Part shown: one piece after another, positions 51,801 to 60,990 of the stretch
Layout of the letters: every line of letters begins with the position of its first letter
Position numbering within the stretch: position 1 is the stretch's first letter
Assembly: GCA_002729525.1 (NCBI GenBank)
Contig: PBYI01000051.1
Location: 1 to 64,000 of the forward strand
DNA: 64,000 nt
Reading direction: 5' to 3'
Source: Nocardioides sp.
GTDB lineage: Bacteria > Actinomycetota > Actinomycetes > Propionibacteriales > Nocardioidaceae
The notes under the pieces: model-generated
Told to the model about the DNA's origin: nothing
The model's database searches: none
What the model saw: the letters and a program-made list of their open reading frames with translations, nothing else
Position numbers and translations under genes: made by a program

Positions 51801-53747
51801 TCACCGGTTGAGCCACGCCTCGAACGACTCGAACCCGTACTCCCGCCCGAGGAACGCAGCGACCAGGTCGGCCGCGTCGCCCGAGCCGCCCGGCTCCAGC
51901 ACGGCCTCGCGGTAGTGCCGCGCCGTCTCCAGCGAGGAGGCGCCGAGCAGGTCGGCCTCGTCGAAGGCGCTGAACAGGTCCTTCGCGATCACCAGCGACC
52001 ACATGTAGGTGTAGTAGCCCGAGGAGTAGCCGCCGAGGTGGCCGAACCCGGCGAACATGTGGGTGCCCTCGATGTAGGGGAACGCGGCGTACCGCTCCTG
52101 CAGCTCGCGGGTGCGCGCGGTGAGGTCGGCGGGTCGTTCCACGTGGAACCAGTAGGACATCGAGGCGTAGAACATCTGGGTGCGCGCGTAGACGCCCTTG
52201 CCGAAGTCGTCGCCGCGGCGCATCCGCTCGACCAGCGCCGGCGGGATCGGGGTGCCGGACGCGTCGGTGGCGAAGCCGGCGAGCACCTCGGCGTCCCAGG
52301 CCCACTCCTCGAGCATCTGGCTGGGCGCCTCGACGAAGTCCCACTCGGTGGCGACGCCGGCGAACCGCGACCACTCCTGGCCGCCGCCGAGCACGTGGTG
52401 CACGAGGTGGCCGAACTCGTGGAAGAGCGTGACGACGTGGTCGTGCTCCATCAGCGAGCGGGAGAAGTTGCAGACCAGCACGCCCTCGGGTGCCTGCTCG
52501 CCGGCGACGCCGTCGGTGAGCGTGAACTGCGCGGCGTGGTTGTACTTCCCGGCCCGCGGGTGCAGGTCGAGGTAGATGCGCCCGAGCGGCGCGGCGTCGG
52601 CGGCGGCGTCGCGGTCGTGGACGTCGTACACGGTGACGTCCTCGTGCCACGTGACGGCGTCGGGGACGGGCTCGTAGCGCAGACCGAACAGGCGGCCGGT
52701 CACGTCGAGCAGGCCCTGGCGCACCTTCGGGAAGGAGAAGTAGCGCCGCACCTCCTGCGAGTCGACCTCGTAGCGCTCCTTGCGGACGACCTCGGTGTAG
52801 TAGATCGAGTCCGCGGTGTCGATGCCGGTCGCGGACGGGTCGTCCTCCTGGAGCCGCTCGAGCAGCACCGCACGGTCGCGCTCCATGGCCGGCCCGGCGA
52901 GCTCGGCGATCCGGTCGATGAACGCCGGGATCGCCGGGCCCGAGCCGATCATCTTCACGTCCGCGTCGTACGCCGCCCAGTCGTCGTACCCGACGAGCGT
53001 CGCGAGCTCGTGGCGCAGCGCGAACATCTCCTGGAGCACCGACTCGTTCTGCGGGTAGCCCACCGACAGGAACGTCGTGGCCATCTCACGGCGTACGGCG
53101 GCATCGCGGGCGTACATCCGCACCGGCAGCGAGTCGGGGTAGTCGGTCGTGACGGCGACCAGGCCGTCGTCGCCGGGCTCGTGCTCGGCCAGCCAGTCCT
53201 CCGGGAGCCCCTCGAGACCCGCGGGGTCGAACCGCATGGTGCGGCTGTCGTCGCGGATGTTGCGGGAGAACTCCTGGTCGAGGGCGGTGAGCCGGTTCTG
53301 GATCTCCGACACCCGGGTGCGGGTCTCCTCGTCACGGTCGACGCCCGCGCGGGTGAAGTCGCGCAGCACCTTCTCCAGCAGCCGGGTGGCGCCGGCGTCC
53401 AGGCCGGAGCCGTCGAGGCCGGCGAAGGTCTCGTAGAGCGCCTTGTCGAGACTGAGCTCCGTCGCGAGCCGGGCGACCTCCTGCTCGGCCTCCTCCGCGG
53501 CGGTGCGCACGGCCTCGAGCGGGTGGACGTTGCCGAGCAGCGATCCCATGGCGGCGACGTTGCCCATCGCCAGGCTCAGCTGGTCCCAGGCCCGGAGCAC
53601 GCCGAGCGCGTCGGCAGGCGGCTCGCTGCGCAGCCGGTCGGCCAGGGCGCGCGCCGTGTCGAGCCCGCTGGTGGACCGCTCGCGGACCCAGGCCTCCGCG
53701 TGCTCGTCGTCGGGGAGGGACAGGAACGGGACGGCGGGTGCGCTCAC
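51801..53747 (-). CDS. M3-family zinc metallopeptidase (oligopeptidase A / Dcp-like)
   Basis: 648 residues from GTG 53747. Zinc site H-E-F-G-H at 443-447 with the distal Glu in V-E-A-P-S-Q-M-L-E-E (about 470), and the C-terminal substrate loop G-G-Y-S-S-G-Y-Y-T-Y. No signal peptide: a cytosolic oligopeptidase that degrades short peptides. No clear Shine-Dalgarno, so the start is by family length. Single gene. Confidence 0.94.
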   Translation of the reverse strand: MSAPAVPFLSLPDDEHAEAWVRERSTSGLDTARALADRLRSEPPADALGVLRAWDQLSLAMGNVAAMGSLLGNVHPLEAVRTAAEEAEQEVARLATELSLDKALYETFAGLDGSGLDAGATRLLEKVLRDFTRAGVDRDEETRTRVSEIQNRLTALDQEFSRNIRDDSRTMRFDPAGLEGLPEDWLAEHEPGDDGLVAVTTDYPDSLPVRMYARDAAVRREMATTFLSVGYPQNESVLQEMFALRHELATLVGYDDWAAYDADVKMIGSGPAIPAFIDRIAELAGPAMERDRAVLLERLQEDDPSATGIDTADSIYYTEVVRKERYEVDSQEVRRYFSFPKVRQGLLDVTGRLFGLRYEPVPDAVTWHEDVTVYDVHDRDAAADAAPLGRIYLDLHPRAGKYNHAAQFTLTDGVAGEQAPEGVLVCNFSRSLMEHDHVVTLFHEFGHLVHHVLGGGQEWSRFAGVATEWDFVEAPSQMLEEWAWDAEVLAGFATDASGTPIPPALVERMRRGDDFGKGVYARTQMFYASMSYWFHVERPADLTARTRELQERYAAFPYIEGTHMFAGFGHLGGYSSGYYTYMWSLVIAKDLFSAFDEADLLGASSLETARHYREAVLEPGGSGDAADLVAAFLGREYGFESFEAWLNR

Positions 53748-53857
53748 CCGGCCAGCGTGCCAGAACGTGCCCGCTGGACGGACACCCTGTGGTGCGCGCA
53801 CACCGGGAGGACGTCGGACCCTGCCCGCCCGAACGACGCCGCCTCTAGGGTGCGCCC

Positions 53858-54457
53858 ATGGCCGACACCGACTGGGGTTCCTTCTACGCCGCGCACGTCG
53901 ACGCCGTCACCGCGCTCGCCGAGGGACTGGACGCCGACGCGCTCGCCTCCACCGTGCCGGCGACGCCGGCGTGGACGGTGAAGCAGGTGCTGGCCCACCT
54001 CGCCGGCGGTCCGACGACCTTCCGCACCGGCACCGCCGACGGCGCCCCCGGCGACGACTGGACCGCGCGACACGTCGCGGAGCGCACCGACTCCGCCGTC
54101 GTCGACCTGGTCGCCGAGATGCGCGGGAACGTCGAGTTCGTGCGCGGCACGCTCGAGGGCAACCCGCGGCCGGCCATCGCCTGGGACGTCGCCACCCACC
54201 ACGCCGACCTGCACGAGGCCCTCGGTCGCGGACGTCTCCCCGAGGCCCTCTACCTGCCGATCGCGGAGTCGGTCGGCGCCTGGCGGGCGCCCGACCTGGT
54301 CGGCACCGTCGACCCCTACGAGCTGTTCCGCGCGTGCTTCTCGCGCCGCTCGCGCGCCCAGCTGCGCGCCTGGGACGTCGAGCTGGACGACGAGCAGGTC
54401 GAGCAGCTCGGCGTGTTCGGTCCCCGTGACGACGACCAGCCGGTACCTCCCGCCTGA
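53858..54457 (+). CDS. DinB-fold protein, mycothiol-dependent maleylpyruvate isomerase-like
   Basis: 199 residues. A-W-T-V-K-Q-V-L-A-H-L-A-G-G near 47 and the later D-V-A-T-H-H-A-D-L-H-E-A-L-G match the MDMPI N-terminal metal-binding helix bundle (H, and H-x3-H residues). Members use mycothiol as cofactor in actinobacteria; the actual reaction of this one is unknown. Confidence 0.82.
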   Translation: MADTDWGSFYAAHVDAVTALAEGLDADALASTVPATPAWTVKQVLAHLAGGPTTFRTGTADGAPGDDWTARHVAERTDSAVVDLVAEMRGNVEFVRGTLEGNPRPAIAWDVATHHADLHEALGRGRLPEALYLPIAESVGAWRAPDLVGTVDPYELFRACFSRRSRAQLRAWDVELDDEQVEQLGVFGPRDDDQPVPPA

Positions 54458-54619
54458 GCACGCGTGACCCCGCCTGACCCCGTCTGACCCCGGCCCGACG
54501 AGGGTTGCCTCCCGCCGCCTGGTCCGACCGGGTACCCGGCCGGTGGCCCGGTCGGGCCCTTCGTCGTGACCTGCGCGTCCTTTCGACCGGGAACCGCCCC
54601 ACGCGCGGTCTGGTCCACC

Positions 54620-54625
54620 TACCGT
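54620..54625 (+). promoter_or_regulatory. -10 element of a probable leaderless GH6 transcript
   Basis: TACCGT followed by six bases and the GTG start at 54632, with no Shine-Dalgarno. Same geometry as at 77-82. The preceding 160 bases contain three TGACCCCG repeats (54466-54493) and no gene. Confidence 0.35.
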
Positions 54626-54631
54626 GGTCCC

Positions 54632-55669
54632 GTGCCCTTCGCTGCCCGCACGCGGACCTCGACCGTGCTCGCCACCCTCGTCGTCCTCCTCGGGACCCTG
54701 CTGGCCGTCGGCGCGGTCGCCGGTACGCCGGCCGCCACCGCCGCGGGCACCGTCGCCCCCGCCTCGGCGACCGGGGTCGCCGGCCCGTCGGCGCCGGCGT
54801 ACGCACGCAAGGCGAAGGACCCTCGTCGTACCCGCGGCCTGTTCGTCGACTCCTACATGCCGGCCAACAACGCGGGCGCGGAGTTCCGCCCGATCGCGCG
54901 CAACGCCCAGGCGCTGTGGATCACCGACTACTACTACGCGCCGTCGACCGCCCGGAAGGCCGTCGCGGAGTACTCCCGCCGCGCCACGCGGGCCGGCAAG
55001 ACCCCCGTCATGGCGATCTACGCGATCCCGGGGCGCGACTGCGGCCTCTACTCCGCCGGCGGACTGCCCAGCGGCAAGGCCTACCAGCGCTGGATCACCG
55101 CGGTCGCGGCCGGCATGAAGGGCCGCAAGGCGATGGTCGTGCTGGAGCCCGACGCGGTGCCGTTCATGGGCGACCCGCGGTGCGTGGAGTCCGGCCCGCG
55201 CCAGAAGCTGCTGCGCTTCGCGGCCAAGAAACTCAAGCAGGCCGGCGCCTGGGTCTACATCGACGGCGGTCACTCCGGCTGGCGCTCGGTCAACCAGATG
55301 GCGCAGCTGCTCGGCCGGTCCGGCATGAAGTACGCCCGTGGCTTCAGCACCAACGTCGGCAACTTCCGCAAGACCGGCGCGGAGAAGCGCTACGCGAAGG
55401 CGCTGGTGAAGGCGCTGGCCCGCCGGGGCTTCAAGAACCGGAAGTTCGTCATCGAGACCGCCCGCAACGGCGGCCGGACCCCGGTCAACGGCGACGTCTG
55501 CAACCCGACCTGGGCCCGCGTCGGGGCCGCGCCCAAGCTGCGCTTCAAGGGCTCCTTCGACGGCACGCTGTGGATCAAGCACCCCGGCGAGTCCGACGGC
55601 ACCTGCAACGGCGGTCCCTCGTCCGGCGAGTGGTGGCCGGACGGCGCCCGCCGCCTGATGGGCCGCTGA
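54632..55669 (+). CDS. Secreted glycoside hydrolase family 6 (cellulase/cellobiohydrolase-like)
   Basis: 345 residues; signal peptide (1-38) and short Ala-rich spacer. GH6 motifs: A-I-P-G-R-D-C-G with the catalytic-site Asp, V-L-E-P-D-A-V-P with the second Asp, and the C-terminal C-N-P-T-W-A-R and W-I-K-H-P-G-E-S-D-G segments. Cys pairs fit the two conserved disulfides. Hydrolyses beta-1,4-glucans outside the cell. No cellulose-binding domain. GTG start. Confidence 0.92.
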   Translation: MPFAARTRTSTVLATLVVLLGTLLAVGAVAGTPAATAAGTVAPASATGVAGPSAPAYARKAKDPRRTRGLFVDSYMPANNAGAEFRPIARNAQALWITDYYYAPSTARKAVAEYSRRATRAGKTPVMAIYAIPGRDCGLYSAGGLPSGKAYQRWITAVAAGMKGRKAMVVLEPDAVPFMGDPRCVESGPRQKLLRFAAKKLKQAGAWVYIDGGHSGWRSVNQMAQLLGRSGMKYARGFSTNVGNFRKTGAEKRYAKALVKALARRGFKNRKFVIETARNGGRTPVNGDVCNPTWARVGAAPKLRFKGSFDGTLWIKHPGESDGTCNGGPSSGEWWPDGARRLMGR

Positions 55670-55699
55670 CCCGTACGTCGACCCGCTGGCGGCGGCAGG

Positions 55700-56215
55700 T
55701 CACCAGCCCCAGGTGCCGGCCTCGCCCTTGAACGGGCCGACCACCCGCGAGGTGATCCAGCCGCCGTAGAAGCCCCCGGCCTGCGGCACCACCGTCTCGC
55801 CGTCGACGGTGCACCGGTCGACGGCGCCCGGCATCAGCGCGACCGTGCCGCGCAGGTCGGCGAAGCGCGCGGTCGGCTCGGGGTAGGTCCACGCCGCCCG
55901 CGGCGCGACGACCTCGCCGTCGGGTCCGCCGAGGAGGTCGAAGTACGCCGCCTGCCCCTTCCACTCGCAGTGCGACGCCCCCGCGGTCGGGCGCAGCGCA
56001 CCGTCGAGGAACGCCTCGGCCGGCAGGTAGTACGTCGGTGGGTGGCTGGTCTCGAGCACCCGGAAGGAACGGTTCGTGGAGGCGACGACGACCCCACCGA
56101 GCACCACCTCGACGGTCTCCGACGACGGCTCCAGCGCGGGCGGGCGCGGATAGTCCCAGACCGACTCCTGTCCGGGGCCGGGCGGGACCGGGGCGGGGCG
56201 ACGTGCTGTGGCCAT
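55700..56215 (-). CDS. DUF427-domain protein
   Basis: 171 residues: V-V-L-G-G-V-V-V-A-S-T-N-R-S-F-R-V-L-E-T-S-H-P-P-T-Y-Y-L-P and W-K-G-Q-A-A-Y-F-D-L are the hallmark of DUF427 (about 25-110), plus a C-terminal F-Y-G-G-W-I-T-S-R-V-V-G-P-F-K-G segment that is usual in actinobacterial members. Beta-barrel protein of unknown function. Converges with GH6 gene. Confidence 0.9.
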   Translation of the reverse strand: MATARRPAPVPPGPGQESVWDYPRPPALEPSSETVEVVLGGVVVASTNRSFRVLETSHPPTYYLPAEAFLDGALRPTAGASHCEWKGQAAYFDLLGGPDGEVVAPRAAWTYPEPTARFADLRGTVALMPGAVDRCTVDGETVVPQAGGFYGGWITSRVVGPFKGEAGTWGW

Positions 56216-56305
56216 GCCCACGATCGTGCCCCGCCGACCGCCCACGGCGTCCACCCCGCCGGGCGGCGGGCGTAGCGTCGCGGGGGTGACCGGACAGATG
56301 ACGAG

Positions 56306-57676
56306 GTGAGCGCCCGGCAGCGGCTGCGTGGGATGGTCGCCGACACCCGGCCGCTCGCCGAGCCGCACTTCCGCCGGCTCTGGCAGGCCAACATCGTCAC
56401 GGTCGTCGGGGCCCAGCTCACCGTGGTCGCCGTCCCGGCGCAGGTGTACGCCGACACCGGCTCGTCGGCTTACGTCGGTCTGACCGGTGTCTTCGGCCTG
56501 GTGCCGCTCGTGGTCTTCGGGCTGTGGGGCGGGGCGCTGGCCGACGTGGTCGACCGGCGCACGCTGCTGACCGTCACCACGCTCGGCCTCATCGGCACCA
56601 GCGCGCTGTTCTGGGTCCAGGCCGCCCTCGGCTCGACCAACGTGTGGCTGCTGCTGTCGCTGTTCGCGGTGCAGCAGGCGTTCTTCGCGGTCAACCAGCC
56701 CACCCGGACCGCGGTGCTGCCGCGCCTGCTGCCGGCTCACCTGCTGCCGGCGGCCAACTCGCTCAACATGACCGTGATGATGGCCGGCGGCATCGCCGGC
56801 CCGCTCGTGGCCGGCGCCCTCATCCCGGTGCTCGGGCTCTCGTGGCTCTACCTGCTCGACACGATCAGCCTGCTGGCGACCCTGTGGGCCGTCGTACGAC
56901 TGCCCCCGCTGCCGGTCGAGGGTGCGCCGTCCGGGGCACCCGGACTCCGCTCGGTCGTCGAGGGTCTCACCTACCTGCGCAGCCAGCCGGTGCTGCTGAT
57001 GTCGTTCGTGGTCGACATCGTGGCGATGGTCTTCGGCATGCCGCGGGCGCTGTTCCCCGAGATCGCGCACGAGACGTTCCGGGGTCCGGAGGAGGGCGGT
57101 CTGGCGTTCGCCGTGCTCTTCGCGGCGATCCCGGCGGGTGCGGTGCTCGGCGGTGTGCTGTCCGGCTGGGTCTCGCGGGTCGAGGCGCAGGGCCGGGCGG
57201 TGGTCGTGGCGATCCTGGTCTGGGGCACCGCGATGACCGGCTTCGGCGTCGCGGTCGGTGTCGCCGGCGCGGCCGACGGTGCCGGCGTACGACGGGTGCT
57301 GCTGGCGGTCGCGGCCGGGATGCTGGTGGTCGGTGGTGCCGCCGACATGGCCTCGGCGGCGTTCCGGCAGTCGATCCTGCTGAGCGCGGCCAACGACGCG
57401 GTGCGGGGACGTCTCCAGGGCGTGTTCATCGTCGTGGTGGCCGGCGGTCCGCGGATCGCCGACGTCGCCCACGGCGCCGCGGCGGCGACGGTGGGCACGG
57501 CCGTGGCGGCCGGTGGCGGCGGGGTGCTCGTGGTGGTGGGCACGGTGCTGGTGGCGCTCGCGGTGCCGTCGTTCGTGCGGTACCGCGTGACCGCCCACCC
57601 CGGCGGGTCGGCCCAGCAGGCCCAGTCGGCTCCGGCCCCTCAGTCGGAGGACGACTCCAGCAGCCCGCGCACGTAG
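56306..57676 (+). CDS. MFS transporter (MFS_3, enterobactin-exporter-like)
   Basis: 456 residues, 12 membrane helices, N-terminal F-R-R-L-W-Q-A-N-I-V-T-V-V-G and G-A-L-A-D-V-V-D-R-R motif A. C-terminal tail is low-complexity and its last 37 bases overlap the convergent DinB gene. GTG start. Substrate unknown; relatives export siderophores and drugs. Confidence 0.9.
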   Translation: MSARQRLRGMVADTRPLAEPHFRRLWQANIVTVVGAQLTVVAVPAQVYADTGSSAYVGLTGVFGLVPLVVFGLWGGALADVVDRRTLLTVTTLGLIGTSALFWVQAALGSTNVWLLLSLFAVQQAFFAVNQPTRTAVLPRLLPAHLLPAANSLNMTVMMAGGIAGPLVAGALIPVLGLSWLYLLDTISLLATLWAVVRLPPLPVEGAPSGAPGLRSVVEGLTYLRSQPVLLMSFVVDIVAMVFGMPRALFPEIAHETFRGPEEGGLAFAVLFAAIPAGAVLGGVLSGWVSRVEAQGRAVVVAILVWGTAMTGFGVAVGVAGAADGAGVRRVLLAVAAGMLVVGGAADMASAAFRQSILLSAANDAVRGRLQGVFIVVVAGGPRIADVAHGAAAATVGTAVAAGGGGVLVVVGTVLVALAVPSFVRYRVTAHPGGSAQQAQSAPAPQSEDDSSSPRT

Positions 57677-58161
57677 GCCGCCTGGCCGACGTGCTGGGCG
57701 TCGTCGTCGACCACGCTGACCAGGCGGACGCCCCGCGTCACGGGCGGGTCCCACCGCTCGTCGACCACCTCGTCGAGGTCGTCCGGCCCGAGCGTGGCGA
57801 GATAGGAGACGGTCGCCGAGTGCACCGCCTCGAGGTAGGCCATCAGGTCCGGCGCGGTGACCCCCGCGCCGGAGTACGCCGCGACGTCGCCCGGCGTCTG
57901 GCCGTACCCGATGTCGGCGTCGTCGTACGGCAGTGCGAAGCGGGCCGCGAACCCCTCAGCCGTCCACCGCTGCTCGACGCCCGCCAGGGCGGCGACGTGG
58001 TCGTCCTGCACCCGGGCGAGGTGCCAGACCAGCCAGCCGATCGAGTTGGCCTCCGGGCCGGGCCGGTGGGCGAGCTCCTCGACCGTGAGTCCGTCGAGGA
58101 CCGCGCGCGTGGTCTCGAGGACCCGGCCGTAGGCGTCGGTCAGGAGTGCTGCGACGTTCAC
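57640..58161 (-). CDS. DinB-superfamily protein (DUF664-like)
   Basis: 173 residues, four-helix bundle with metal ligands in W-L-V-W-H-L-A-R-V-Q-D-D-H-V-A and the late D-D-D-A-Q-H-V-G-Q-A-A-Y-V-R-G. GTG start overlaps the TetR stop (GTGA). Probably a thiol-dependent transferase. Its 3' end overlaps the MFS gene on the other strand. Confidence 0.88.
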   Translation of the reverse strand: MNVAALLTDAYGRVLETTRAVLDGLTVEELAHRPGPEANSIGWLVWHLARVQDDHVAALAGVEQRWTAEGFAARFALPYDDADIGYGQTPGDVAAYSGAGVTAPDLMAYLEAVHSATVSYLATLGPDDLDEVVDERWDPPVTRGVRLVSVVDDDAQHVGQAAYVRGLLESSSD

Positions 58162-58700
58162 GCCCCCGACCGTACGTCGCGCATCAGCGGTCCGACCATG
58201 GGCGCGAGGTAGCGCCGGAGCTGGCGCCGCTCGTCGGCGTCGTCCGCGCCGGGCTGGCACAGCAGCGAGAGCACCTGGCGCACGACCCAGCGTGCGTCCT
58301 CCGGATCGTCCACCAGGTCCGCGCAGGCCGCGGCGACGACCTCACGGTCGCCGGCGAGGCGGGCCGACTCCGCGGCGCGACCCGGCGTGAACCACGCGGC
58401 GAGCGCGGGGGTGGTCCGCACCATCCGCACCACGTCGAGCACGCCCTCGACCGTGCGGTCCCGCTCGGGGTACCGCTGGGCGGCGACGATCGCCTCGGTG
58501 CCGATCCGGACCGCCTCGTGCCGCACGATCGCGGCGTCCAGAGCGGCGCGGTCGGAGTAGTACCGGTAGAGCGTGGCCCGCGAGACCTGGGCCGCGGCGG
58601 CCACCTCCGTCATCGAGACGGCGTCGATGCCGCGCTCGGCGATGAGGGCCGAGGCGACGTCGAGGATGCGCTGGGGGGCACTCCGTCCGTCGGTGCTCAC
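58158..58700 (-). CDS. TetR-family transcriptional regulator
   Basis: 180 residues; helix-turn-helix at about 10-55 (I-L-D-V-A-S-A-L-I-A-E-R-G-I-D-A-V-S-M-T-E-V..., S-R-A-T-L-Y-R-Y-Y). GTG start. Co-translated with the DinB gene, which it may regulate. The frame continues upstream to 58838 but without coding character. Confidence 0.9.
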   Translation of the reverse strand: MSTDGRSAPQRILDVASALIAERGIDAVSMTEVAAAAQVSRATLYRYYSDRAALDAAIVRHEAVRIGTEAIVAAQRYPERDRTVEGVLDVVRMVRTTPALAAWFTPGRAAESARLAGDREVVAAACADLVDDPEDARWVVRQVLSLLCQPGADDADERRQLRRYLAPMVGPLMRDVRSGA

Positions 58701-58893
58701 GGGACGAGAGTGTGGCCGCCGGGACCGGGCGAACACACCCGATCGACCAGGGTCCGAGGTCCCGGGTGAGCGCGACGCTCCAGTGCCGGCCGGGCCGCCC
58801 GCACCCTCCGCCGGGGATCGATCCAGGTCAGGAGGCACGCGGAAGGCAGCCCGGGATGCGGCGGAGTGTCCTTCCCTGCCGGGCTCGCTCGCT

Positions 58894-58911
58894 ACGTGAT
58901 TTACATCACGT
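58894..58911. promoter_or_regulatory. CRP/FNR-type palindrome ACGTGAT-n4-ATCACGT
   Basis: Contains GTGA-n6-TCAC, the core of the CRP/GlxR/FNR consensus, with 7-bp arms. It lies between the psuG stop (58960) and the TetR start (58700), in a 259-base gap with no gene. Target promoter unclear; the TetR-DinB unit is the only candidate reading away from it. Confidence 0.5.
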
Positions 58912-58959
58912 CATGAACATTTTGCGACACAAGGCCTTGACTGTCTCATCCCGGACGGT

Positions 58960-59883
58960 CTACCGCCCGGCGTACGACACCGCCACGTCGGCGCCGAACG
59001 CCGCGTTGTCGCGCACCAGCGCGATGTTGGTCCGCAGGCTGGCGCCGCCGGTGAGCTCGACGATGCGACCGAGGAGGTACGGCGTGACGTCCTGCCCGGT
59101 GGTACCTCGGGCGTCGAGGTCGGCGAGCGCCTGCTCGATGACGTCGGCGATCTCCGCGGCCGGGATCTCGTCGGTCTCCGGCACCGGGTTGGCCACGACC
59201 ATCCCGGAGGCGAGGCCCAGGCCGTCGGCCACCCGCATCGCGGCGGCGACCTCGGCGGCGGAGTCGACGCGCGACGGGGCGGCGTACCCGCTGGACCGGG
59301 AGTAGAACGACGGGAACTCGTCGGAGCCGTGCACGAGCACGGGGACCCCGTTGGTCTCCAGCGTCTCCAGCGTCAGGCCGATGTCGAGGATGCTCTTCAC
59401 GCCGGCGCTGACCACGGTGACCGGGGTGACCGCGAGCTCGCCGAGGTCGGCGGAGACGTCGAAGGTGCGCTCGGCGCCACGGTGGACCCCGCCGAGCCCG
59501 CCGGTGACGAAGACCCGGATGCCGGCCAGGTGGGCCAGCCGCATGGTGGCTGCGACGGTGGTGGCGCCGTGCCGGCGCTGGGCGACCACGAGCGGCAGGT
59601 CACGGACGCTGAGCTTGGCCACGTCGGGGTCGGAGCCGAGCAGCTCCAGCGACGCCTCGTCGAGCCCGACCCGGGGTACGCCGTCGAGCACGGCGATCGT
59701 GGCAGGCACGGCGCCGTGGGCGCGCACGATGCCCTCGACCTCGCGGGCCATCGCGACGTTGTCGGGGTAGGGCATCCCGTGGCTGATGATCGTGCTCTCC
59801 AGGGCGACGACGGCGCGGCCCTCGGCGAGCGCGTCGGCGACCTCCTCGCCGACCTGGACGAGCGGGTGGGACTGGTGGGTCAC
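58960..59883 (-). CDS. psuG: Pseudouridine-5'-phosphate glycosidase
   Basis: 307 residues of the PsuG/IndA family: A-L-E-S-T-I-I-S-H-G-M-P-Y-P, G-G-L-G-G-V-H-R-G-A (with the H-R-G loop), and V-C/S-A-G-V-K-S-I-L-D-I with the Lys that forms the ring-opened adduct; N-P-V-P downstream. It splits pseudouridine 5'-phosphate to uracil and ribose 5-phosphate. GTG start overlaps the kinase stop. Confidence 0.95.
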   Translation of the reverse strand: MTHQSHPLVQVGEEVADALAEGRAVVALESTIISHGMPYPDNVAMAREVEGIVRAHGAVPATIAVLDGVPRVGLDEASLELLGSDPDVAKLSVRDLPLVVAQRRHGATTVAATMRLAHLAGIRVFVTGGLGGVHRGAERTFDVSADLGELAVTPVTVVSAGVKSILDIGLTLETLETNGVPVLVHGSDEFPSFYSRSSGYAAPSRVDSAAEVAAAMRVADGLGLASGMVVANPVPETDEIPAAEIADVIEQALADLDARGTTGQDVTPYLLGRIVELTGGASLRTNIALVRDNAAFGADVAVSYAGR

Positions 59884-60812
59884 GGGCTTCCTTCGCGGCT
59901 CAGGGCCTGGGAGAGGTCGGGGCGCACGGTGAGCGCGCTGCTGACGGTGAGGGCTGCGGCGACGTGGCCGTATCGTGCCGCGGCGACCTCGTCGTCGCCG
60001 CGCAGGAGCCGGTGGCAGAACGCCGCGAGCATCGCGTCGCCGGCCCCGTTGACGTCGGCGACGGCGTCCGGGGGCACCTCGGGGGCGGAGAGCGCGACGA
60101 CGCCCTCGTCGAGGTGGAGCCGCGACCCCTCGGCGCCGCAGCGCTCCCAGACGACGTCCACGTCGCGCTCGAGCAGGTCGGCCGGGTCGGTGAGGCCGGT
60201 GGCGCGCAGCACGGCGTCCAGCTCGGCCCGGCCGGCCGACAGCACCGCGAGGGGGAGGCTCCCGTCCAGGCACGGCGCGAGCCGGTTGGCCTTCGGGACG
60301 CTCACCGGGTCGAGCACGACGGCGACGTCGTGCTCGGCGGCCAGCGCCCAGGCGGCGCGGAGCACCGGGACGGGCAGGTTGCCGTCGAGGACGACCATGT
60401 CGGCAGCGGCGACCAGGTGGGCCGCCGCTGCCACGTCGGCCTCGCCGAGCTCGTCGGTGGCGGCCATGTCCGACACCGCCGTCGCCAGCTCGCCGGTCTC
60501 GTCGAGCAGCGCGACGTAGGAGCCGGTGGCGGTCATGGTGCGGCGTACGTGCTCGACGTCGACGCCGGCGGCGCGGGTCGCGTCGAGGACCTGGGCGCCG
60601 GCCGGGTCGGTGCCGATCGTCGACACCAGGGCGACCGACGTGCCCAGCCGGGCGAGGTTCTCGGCGATGTTGCGGCCGACCCCGCCGGGACGCATCCGCA
60701 CGGTGCCGGGGTTGCTCGTCGCCTCGGTCGGGCGGATCCGCGGGCGGGCCACGACGTCGAGGTTGCACGCGCCCACGACCACGACGCGGGTGGCGGTGGT
60801 CTGGTCGGGCAC
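59880..60812 (-). CDS. psuK: PfkB-family kinase, probable pseudouridine kinase
   Basis: 310 residues. N-terminal V-V-V-G-A-C-N-L-D, G-G-V-G-R-N-I-A-E-N, and the active-site D-V-N-G-A-G-D-A (anion hole and catalytic Asp). Phosphorylates pseudouridine at O5', supplying the glycosidase encoded by the overlapping gene; the pair is the usual RNA-pseudouridine salvage. GTG start with only a weak Shine-Dalgarno. Confidence 0.92.
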   Translation of the reverse strand: MPDQTTATRVVVVGACNLDVVARPRIRPTEATSNPGTVRMRPGGVGRNIAENLARLGTSVALVSTIGTDPAGAQVLDATRAAGVDVEHVRRTMTATGSYVALLDETGELATAVSDMAATDELGEADVAAAAHLVAAADMVVLDGNLPVPVLRAAWALAAEHDVAVVLDPVSVPKANRLAPCLDGSLPLAVLSAGRAELDAVLRATGLTDPADLLERDVDVVWERCGAEGSRLHLDEGVVALSAPEVPPDAVADVNGAGDAMLAAFCHRLLRGDDEVAAARYGHVAAALTVSSALTVRPDLSQALSREGSP

Positions 60813-60990
60813 GGGGAGAGCCTGGCACGCCCCCACCGTGCTCGGGCACGAGCCACCCGCGGCGCCGCGATGAGTTCGGCTGTCGGCGCGGGTCGGTAGC
60901 GTCCGGGGCGCACTCGTGGTCGCCGCCTCGCGGCCGTCGGCCGCCGGCGCTCCCCGCTCTCGACGCCCGCCCGCACCCAGGAGGACCACC

